Positions 6,309-10,935 of a stretch of DNA of 10,935 bases are shown here, piece after piece; within the stretch, counting starts at the first letter, position 1; the number at the start of each line of letters is the position of its first letter. Under the pieces are notes generated by a model that had not been told where the DNA came from, ran no database searches, and saw only the letters and a program-made list of their open reading frames with translations. The stretch is from Spirochaetaceae bacterium. GTDB taxonomy: Bacteria; Spirochaetota; Spirochaetia; Treponematales; Breznakiellaceae. The stretch spans positions 1-10,935 of the forward strand of contig JAISZQ010000175.1 of the NCBI GenBank assembly GCA_031269165.1, in the 5' to 3' direction. The position numbers and the translations under genes are program-made.

Positions 6309-7577
6309 ATGAAACGAGTAAAGGTTTTTGTGTTGGGGTTGATGATTCTGTCGGCGGCGGGACTGGTTTTTGCGGGGGGCCAACGACAGCAGGGCGGTGT
6401 TTCCGGGGGAAAACGGGTGGTTTCTTTTGCACTTTGGGATGAGGTTCAGTATCCGGTATTCCAAAAAATCTGCGAAAAATTCACCCAAGAAACCGGCATT
6501 GAGGTAGACCTGCAACTTACCCCCTGGAGCCAATACTGGACAAAACTTGATGCCGCCGCCACGGCGGGGAATGCGGCGGACGTATTTTGGATGAACATTT
6601 TTCTGCCAAAATATGCGGATGCCGGGATTCTGGAACCGGTAGAAAAGTATTTTGTGCGGGACGGACTGGATAAATCCTCGTGGTCTAAAGCGATGGTTGA
6701 TCTTTATACCTACCAGGGACAACTGTACACCATGCCAAAAGGGATGGATGTGGTGGTGGTCGCGTATAACAAGACTATTTTTGATAAATATGGCGTTGAG
6801 TATCCCAGAGAGGGCTGGACGTGGCAGGATTTGGAACGGATCGGCGCGGAATTGCGGGACAAGATTCGGGCCAAGGGTGGCACTGAATACCCACTGTTAA
6901 TGGAACTTGATTCCCAGCCTTCATATCTCCAGTTTCTGTTGCAGGACGGGGTAGTTCCCTATAGCCCTGCCGTCACCGCGAGTGCCTACAGCCGCCCTGA
7001 AGCCGCAAAAGCCTTCGACGATATTTTAAAATTGATGGATCAGCAGATACTCCCCTCGTTTACGGTACTATCCGATACCAAAGGAACGGATTTGTTTATT
7101 TCGGGCCGGGGGGCCCTGCTTTTTGCGGGAAGCTGGAAATCCTCGGTGCTGGACAACGCCACCTTTGCATCCAATATCGGACTGGTTTCCATGCCTTCCC
7201 GCAGTGTGAGTAATGTCTGCGCCCTGGGCGGGATTAGTTTTGCCTTGAATGCCAGGGCTGCGGATAAAGAGGCGGCTTGGCAGTTGGTCAAATACTTGGG
7301 AGGCGAGGAAAGCAATCGGCTTCAGGCGGAAAATCGTATTGAAATTCCGGCCTATCTTTCCGCGCAAAAGTATTATATTCCCTCTTTTAAAAATATCGAT
7401 CCCACCGCCTTTATAACTCAAAGCCGGAGTTCTACGGTATACCCGACACATCCTAGGATGTTCGACTGGATGGGAATTGAAGGGGATTATACCGCCGAAA
7501 TTTTTAGCCGGACCAAATCTTCTGTCCAAGCGTTGCGGGAATTCGCCGCGGAAGTTGACGCCCGGATAAAAGAATGA
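6309..7577 (+). CDS. Carbohydrate ABC transporter solute-binding protein (family 1)
   Basis: This is an extracytoplasmic sugar-binding protein of an ABC importer. The 422-residue protein begins with a signal peptide (MKRVKVFVLGLMILSAAGLVFA, about 1-22) with likely signal-peptidase I cleavage before GGQ; there is no lipobox cysteine. Residues 51-95 carry the family 1 pattern (FQKICEKFTQETGIEVDLQ, then WSQYWTKLDAAATAGNAADVFWMN). Length is typical of the family. AAAGGAG lies 6 nt upstream of the ATG. It is the first gene of a four-gene operon, and its stop codon overlaps the first bases of the 37-nt hairpin at 7576-7612, which may raise its level relative to the permeases. The ligand cannot be inferred beyond a sugar or glycoside. 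Confidence 0.93.
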   Translation: MKRVKVFVLGLMILSAAGLVFAGGQRQQGGVSGGKRVVSFALWDEVQYPVFQKICEKFTQETGIEVDLQLTPWSQYWTKLDAAATAGNAADVFWMNIFLPKYADAGILEPVEKYFVRDGLDKSSWSKAMVDLYTYQGQLYTMPKGMDVVVVAYNKTIFDKYGVEYPREGWTWQDLERIGAELRDKIRAKGGTEYPLLMELDSQPSYLQFLLQDGVVPYSPAVTASAYSRPEAAKAFDDILKLMDQQILPSFTVLSDTKGTDLFISGRGALLFAGSWKSSVLDNATFASNIGLVSMPSRSVSNVCALGGISFALNARAADKEAAWQLVKYLGGEESNRLQAENRIEIPAYLSAQKYYIPSFKNIDPTAFITQSRSSTVYPTHPRMFDWMGIEGDYTAEIFSRTKSSVQALREFAAEVDARIKE

Positions 7578-7612
7578 GGCTGTTTCAAAACCTCGCGTTT
7601 TGAAACAGGCTC
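7576..7612 (+). repeat. 37-nt hairpin element, copy B (binding protein/permease junction)
   Basis: A 37-nt palindrome with arms GAGGCTGTTTCAAAAC and GTTTTGAAACAGGCTC begins within the stop codon of the solute-binding protein and ends 27 nt before the first permease ATG. It is the second member of the family seen at 2978-3014. An intercistronic hairpin after a binding-protein gene commonly protects the upstream message or limits downstream expression, as in malE-malF. Confidence 0.85.
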
Positions 7613-7639
7613 GAATAGGAGCGGTTTACCGAAGCAGGA

Positions 7640-8533
7640 ATGGCAGTTCATGGTCGGCTGTACCGCCGGGAAGCATTATGGGCTTATGTGTTTTTAAGCC
7701 CCTTCCTGGCGGGAGTATGCCTTTTTTATGTCTATGCGTTTATCAATAATTTCTCTCTTAGTTTTACCGATAAACGGACGTTCGGGGCGCCCCATTTTAC
7801 CGGCTTGGCGAATTATATAAAATTGCTGGGCGACCCCCGGTTCCGTTCTTCCCTGCTTAATACCCTGAAATATGTGGCGATCTGCGTACCGGCGGTTATT
7901 ATTATTTCCGTTCTCATCGCCTGTCTTTTGAACAACAAAATGAAACACACTTCCCTGTACCGCACCCTCATCTTTATCCCCGCCGTAACCATGCCTGCGG
8001 CCATTGGCCTGGTGTGGCGCTGGATGATGAATTACGAATTCGGGCTTATCAACGCGTTGCTGGGTTTTTTCAGTATTGAGCCCTTGGCATGGCTGAGCGA
8101 TCCCCGAATATCCATCTTTGCGGTATCCCTTGTTTTAATATGGGCGGATATAAGCACCAAAATGGTCATTTTACTGGCCGGGCTTCAGGGTATTCCCAGG
8201 GTGTATTATGAAGCGGCCACTATTGACGGCGCGGGAACGGCGGCCCGGTTTTTTTCCGTTACGTTGCCCATGCTGTCTCCCACCATATTCTTTTGTCTCA
8301 TCATGGAAATTATCGGCGTGTTTCAAATATTCGATTTTATTTATCTGATGATTCCCCAACTTTCAAGCGGCATGACCGGAGCCCGTAGCGTTATATGGCT
8401 GTTTTATAACGAAGCCTTTACAAGGTCGAACACGGGTTATGCCTCGGCGGTTAGTATTATCTTGTTTTTTATTATTTTAGCCGTCACTATCGTACAGATG
8501 AAGACGCGCCAACACTGGGTTTATGAGGAATAG
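7640..8533 (+). CDS. Carbohydrate ABC transporter permease, MalF/UgpA type
   Basis: This is the first inner-membrane subunit of the sugar ABC importer. The 297-residue protein has about six hydrophobic segments and the EAA loop EAATIDGAG at 191-199 followed by VTLP at 207-210, the contact site for the ATPase. Length fits the UgpA/LacF-like group. An in-frame stop at 7616-7618 excludes an upstream start, so 7640 is the first possible ATG. The ribosome binding site is poor: AGGAG lies at 7617-7621, about 18 nt away, and a GCAGGA abuts the ATG. With the preceding hairpin, this suggests less efficient translation than for the binding protein. The next permease follows after 3 nt. Confidence 0.93.
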   Translation: MAVHGRLYRREALWAYVFLSPFLAGVCLFYVYAFINNFSLSFTDKRTFGAPHFTGLANYIKLLGDPRFRSSLLNTLKYVAICVPAVIIISVLIACLLNNKMKHTSLYRTLIFIPAVTMPAAIGLVWRWMMNYEFGLINALLGFFSIEPLAWLSDPRISIFAVSLVLIWADISTKMVILLAGLQGIPRVYYEAATIDGAGTAARFFSVTLPMLSPTIFFCLIMEIIGVFQIFDFIYLMIPQLSSGMTGARSVIWLFYNEAFTRSNTGYASAVSIILFFIILAVTIVQMKTRQHWVYEE

Positions 8534-8536
8534 GGA

Positions 8537-9355
8537 ATGAAACGATCTGCCGCGTTGCTTGTCCACGGAATACTCGCGCTTTGCTGTATCAGTACGATAC
8601 TTCCTTTTATCTGGATGATTTTTACCTCTTTTAAAACATACGAGGAAAGCATACATATTCCCCTGCTGATTTTTCCCGCGTCATGGAATTTTGACAATTA
8701 CCGGGAAGTGTTAAAAAAATTTCCTTTCATGAACTTTTATGGCAATACGTTTTTGGTGATGTCTGTTGTCGTCACAGGCCAGCTTGCCATTTGTTCTTTG
8801 GCCGCCTTTGCCTTTGCCCGGATGCGTTTTCCCGGAAAAGAATTTGTTTTTATTCTTTGTTTGTCGGTATTGATGGTTCCGGGACAAATATTCCTTATTC
8901 CCCATTACGGCCTGATGGTTTCCTGGGGCCTTACCGACAGCCTTACCGCCCTTTGGCTGCCCCGGCTTTTCAGCGTTTTTGGGGTGTTTATGTTGCGCCA
9001 GTTTTTTACTTCCCTGCCAAAAGAATTGGACGAAGCGGCAAAAATTGACGGGTGCAGTTATTTCGGCATATACCGCCGCATTATGCTTCCCCTGATACAA
9101 CCCGCGCTGGTGTCATTAGGCATCCTTGTTGCTCTCGATTCATGGAAAGAGTTGATGTGGCCCCTGATTGTTAATACAGACATGAAAAAGCAGACCCTGT
9201 CGGCGGGTTTGGCCTACTTAATTGGAGAACACACCACCATCTACCCCTTGGTAATGGCGGGTGGTTTAATGGCGGCGGCCCCTATGTTGTTGTTCTTTTT
9301 TCTTTTTCAGCGTTATTTTATAGAGGGCATCGCCCATTCCGGGGTAAAAGTATGA
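8537..9355 (+). CDS. Carbohydrate ABC transporter permease, MalG/UgpE type
   Basis: This is the second membrane subunit, forming the permease heterodimer with the preceding gene. The 272-residue protein has about six hydrophobic segments and the EAA loop EAAKIDGCS at 166-174 with MLPLIQPAL shortly after. Length is normal. The start lies 3 nt after the upstream stop; GAGG within the end of the previous gene serves as ribosome binding site. Its stop overlaps the next gene by 4 nt (ATGA). No ATP-binding subunit gene follows, so a shared MsmX/UgpC-type ATPase encoded elsewhere is inferred. Confidence 0.93.
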   Translation: MKRSAALLVHGILALCCISTILPFIWMIFTSFKTYEESIHIPLLIFPASWNFDNYREVLKKFPFMNFYGNTFLVMSVVVTGQLAICSLAAFAFARMRFPGKEFVFILCLSVLMVPGQIFLIPHYGLMVSWGLTDSLTALWLPRLFSVFGVFMLRQFFTSLPKELDEAAKIDGCSYFGIYRRIMLPLIQPALVSLGILVALDSWKELMWPLIVNTDMKKQTLSAGLAYLIGEHTTIYPLVMAGGLMAAAPMLLFFFLFQRYFIEGIAHSGVKV

Positions 9356-10422
9356 GTAGCACTTACTATAAATATCCCGCAAGCGATGTGCATATCCATG
9401 CGGTGACTCGTGCCTTTGCGGATGAAACCCTGAATATGGTTCAGGAATTGGGGTATGAAAAATTTCTTATGCTCAGTGCCGCTTCCGCCTTGCCGGAATT
9501 CATGGGTAATAATCTGCTCTGCGCCTCTGTCAAGTTAAAGAGCCGGGGAAAGGGCTATGCTTTTGCCGCGCTTCATTACCCGGAAACCGGAACCGAAAGC
9601 CCGGAAGCGCTGCTTGCCCAGGCCGCCCTCTACCATGAACTTGGTTTTGACGGCATAAAAATGATGGATGGAAAGCCCAATATACGCCTGCGTATCGGCG
9701 TTCCCCTGGATGATCCGGTTTTCGACCCCCTGTTTTCCTTTATGGAAAGCATGGACTTTCCCTTGTTGTACCACGTTAACGATCCCATTGAATTTTGGAC
9801 ATGGGAACTCATGCCCCAGTGGGCTAAAAGCAGGGGGAATGATGTGTTTTATGGAGACGGGCGTTATCCTTCAAAGCAGCAGATTGAAGACGAGGCCGTC
9901 TCGATACTGAAAAAACATCCCAAACTGCGAGTCATTTTCCCTCACTTTTTCTTTACCGCCACCAGCCTTGAGCGGACGAAGGAATTATTTGATACCTATC
10001 CCAATCTGAACTACGATATTACCCCCGGCTGGGAAATGTTTGAAAGTTTTGCCGGGGACTATGACTTGTGGCGGCAGTTCTTTATCGCATATTCCACCCG
10101 CATCCTCTTTGGAACCGATACGATAAGCGATCATTGGCGGGAGACCGTCCATGCCCTGCGCCGCGTACTGGAAACCGGAGAGCCATTTACCGCCTTCGAG
10201 GAAAACTGCCGGGGCCTTAACTTGGAAGGAATGCCCCTGCGGAATATTTACCAAAACAATTTCGACCGTTACCTGCCCGTCCCGCCCCGTAAGATGAACC
10301 TGGCGGGCTTAAAAGCGTACGGACAGTCCTTGTATCCCCGTGCCGCGACGCTGAAAACAGACCGCGCGGAAAAGGCCGCCGCAAATATTGCCGAGGCCCT
10401 GGCCGCTCTGGAAGCCCTGTAG
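9352..10422 (+). CDS. Amidohydrolase-2 family metal-dependent hydrolase
   Basis: This is a predicted cytoplasmic metal-dependent hydrolase of the amidohydrolase superfamily (TIM-barrel), whose relatives include lactonases, decarboxylases and uronate isomerase-like enzymes. The 356-residue protein opens with DVHIH (D12, H14, H16). Further candidate metal or catalytic residues are K103 in FDGIKMMDG, H141 in YHVND, H198 in FPHFFFTA and D256 in LFGTD, the normal barrel order. There is no signal peptide. It overlaps the MalG-type permease by 4 nt, so its product very likely acts on the imported compound, perhaps a sugar lactone or other sugar derivative; that substrate is a guess. Residues after about 310 form an Ala/Lys-rich helical tail. 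Confidence 0.85.
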   Translation: MSSTYYKYPASDVHIHAVTRAFADETLNMVQELGYEKFLMLSAASALPEFMGNNLLCASVKLKSRGKGYAFAALHYPETGTESPEALLAQAALYHELGFDGIKMMDGKPNIRLRIGVPLDDPVFDPLFSFMESMDFPLLYHVNDPIEFWTWELMPQWAKSRGNDVFYGDGRYPSKQQIEDEAVSILKKHPKLRVIFPHFFFTATSLERTKELFDTYPNLNYDITPGWEMFESFAGDYDLWRQFFIAYSTRILFGTDTISDHWRETVHALRRVLETGEPFTAFEENCRGLNLEGMPLRNIYQNNFDRYLPVPPRKMNLAGLKAYGQSLYPRAATLKTDRAEKAAANIAEALAALEAL

Positions 10423-10443
10423 AGGGAGAGGCGTCCACTGTCA

Positions 10444-10493
10444 ACAAATTAAGAATATTTGTCCACAGATTGCGCGAATTATCACAGATTGCA
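10444..10493 (+). repeat. Interspersed repeat related to the window's first bases
   Basis: The stretch TAAGAATATTTGTCCACAG (10451 on) followed by ATTGCGCGAATTATCACAGATT aligns with TAAGAATTTTTGTCCGCGAATGGCGCGAAT at 1-30. It lies after the hydrolase stop codon and lacks the second palindromic arm of the first copy. It looks like a degenerate member of the same intergenic family. Confidence 0.5.
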
Positions 10494-10557
10494 AAATAGA
10501 GCGCGCCCCGGCCCGGAAGTCCGAAACAGGATGCGAAGGACTGTAGGGGCCCCCGAA

Positions 10558-10596
10558 GGCATCCCAAAGGATGCCCCGCCCCCGAATCATGGCGGG
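10558..10596. other. Two consecutive stem-loops downstream of the ABC/hydrolase operon
   Basis: GGCATCC-CAAA-GGATGCC (10558-10575) is a perfect 7-bp hairpin, followed by CCCGCC/GGCGGG (10575-10580 and 10591-10596). They lie about 135 nt after the hydrolase stop in GC-rich sequence. There is no T-tract, so a rho-independent terminator is not shown. They could stabilise or end the operon transcript. No gene is seen in 10423-10739. Confidence 0.45.
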
Positions 10597-10658
10597 AGGG
10601 AATCCGGCGAACATAGTTTGCGTTGAAATCGGAATTGCTGCCTTTTGCGGGGCACCCC

Positions 10659-10687
10659 TTGACAAAGTTTTTCGTGTGTGGTATACT
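10659..10687 (+). promoter_or_regulatory. Near-consensus sigma70 promoter with extended -10
   Basis: TTGACA (10659-10664), a 17-nt spacer ending in TGG, and TATACT (10682-10687) match the consensus at 11 of 12 positions plus the TGn extension. Transcription would start near 10694. It is the best promoter in the window and is followed by AGAAAGG and the ATG at 10740. It marks a transcript running off the right end. Confidence 0.8.
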
Positions 10688-10739
10688 TATACCCATGATT
10701 GCTCGGCGGCAGTGCCGGGACATATAAGAAAGGCTGGTT

Positions 10740-10925
10740 ATGCAAAAAACGGTGTTGTCTTTTACGAATAAATTCCTCCCTTATCGCGAGCGCCCCCCCC
10801 CCAGGTGGGTGGGGTTGTGGGTCTATTCAGGCGTTTTCGGGGGCGCGCGACACCCTGTTGGGGAGAAGAGGCAACGGATAATGGAAAAGGGAAGATGCCG
10901 GAAAAACCCCGGGAAAAAGATCTAA
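10740..10925 (+). CDS. Small hypothetical reading frame through a C10 tract
   Basis: This 61-codon frame begins MQKTVLSFTNKFLPYRERPPP and sits downstream of a strong promoter, with AGAAAGG 6-7 nt before the ATG. I do not recognise the product. A run of ten C (10793-10802) falls at codons 18-21. With one C fewer the frame stops near 10880; with one C more it continues open to the end of the window and joins the frame that reads MPEKPREKDLKRA. The Arg/Gly-rich sequence after the tract is unlike a normal protein. It may be a leader peptide, a phase-variable gene start, or not coding. Confidence 0.35.
   Translation: MQKTVLSFTNKFLPYRERPPPRWVGLWVYSGVFGGARHPVGEKRQRIMEKGRCRKNPGKKI
10793..10802. repeat. 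Poly-C tract (10 C)
   Basis: Ten consecutive C lie 54-63 nt into the small frame that starts at 10740. The length is in the range where slippage is common. It is the second long G/C homopolymer of the window. Confidence 0.85.
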
Positions 10926-10935
10926 AGAGGGCCGA
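10895..10935 (+). CDS. Possible 5' end of a gene cut by the window edge
   Basis: An ATG at 10895 opens a frame, MPEKPREKDLKRA, that has no stop before the window ends. Its charged N-terminus looks plausible for a cytoplasmic protein. A purine-rich stretch (GGAAAAGGGAAG) precedes it, but the best spacing for a ribosome binding site is poor. It would be transcribed from the promoter at 10659-10687, with a leader of about 200 nt. Only 13 codons are visible, so no function can be given. Confidence 0.3.
   Translation, partial: MPEKPREKDLKRA

Noticed and set aside
10217..10723. 168-codon minus-strand frame at the right end
   Set aside because: It covers the antisense of the hydrolase C-terminus and GC-rich hairpins, and is opposite a strong plus-strand promoter.

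Overview
The window looks like chromosomal DNA of a host-associated, fermentative spirochaete, most likely a Treponema of the termite-gut type. This is an inference. It rests on the signal-peptide style of the solute-binding protein (cleavage before GGQ with no lipobox cysteine), on sugar-uptake operons that lack their own ATPase, on mixed base composition, and on many short palindromic and 'GTCCRC..GCGCGAAT'-like intergenic repeats. No rRNA, tRNA or other marker gene is present to confirm the taxon.

Layout. Positions 1-249 are non-coding and hold a large nested palindrome and a small stem-loop. Positions 250-2959 (minus strand) hold an apparent operon read as kduD-like dehydrogenase, then dctQ, then dctM (the two TRAP-transporter membrane subunits). 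Its best promoter lies near 3260-3288, which gives a leader of about 290 nt containing a G11/C11 homopolymer and a conserved hairpin. No TRAP solute-binding (DctP) gene is visible. Positions 2960-3727 are a gene-free divergent region rich in inverted repeats. Positions 3728-5437 (plus) encode a non-canonical RecQ-family helicase, GC-rich at third codon positions and bracketed by a perfect 12-bp inverted repeat. Positions 5464-6142 are four tandem units (period exactly 162 bp), each containing a nested 'GTCATTGCGA...CGCAATGAC' palindrome. Positions 6309-10422 (plus) are a tightly packed operon: carbohydrate ABC solute-binding protein, two MalF/MalG-type permeases and an amidohydrolase-2 family metal-dependent hydrolase. 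From 10423 to the end the sequence is mainly non-coding, with another interspersed repeat, hairpins, a near-consensus promoter and the start of one or two small reading frames affected by a C10 tract.

How the genes may work together. KduD is an oxidoreductase of the hexuronate/pectin (2-keto-3-deoxygluconate) branch, and TRAP transporters carry organic acids including uronates, so the minus-strand operon plausibly imports and processes a sugar acid. The plus-strand operon imports a sugar or glycoside, presumably powered by a shared MsmX/UgpC-type ATPase encoded elsewhere, and the translationally coupled hydrolase probably acts on the imported compound. The same 37-nt hairpin family sits just upstream of the translation start of kduD and of the first ABC permease gene, in the same orientation relative to each gene. 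The two copies show a compensatory base-pair change. This is the most interesting regulatory observation in the window. No clear novel defence or mobile system was found; the RecQ-like gene with its flanking inverted repeat and repeat cluster is the nearest candidate for an acquired module.
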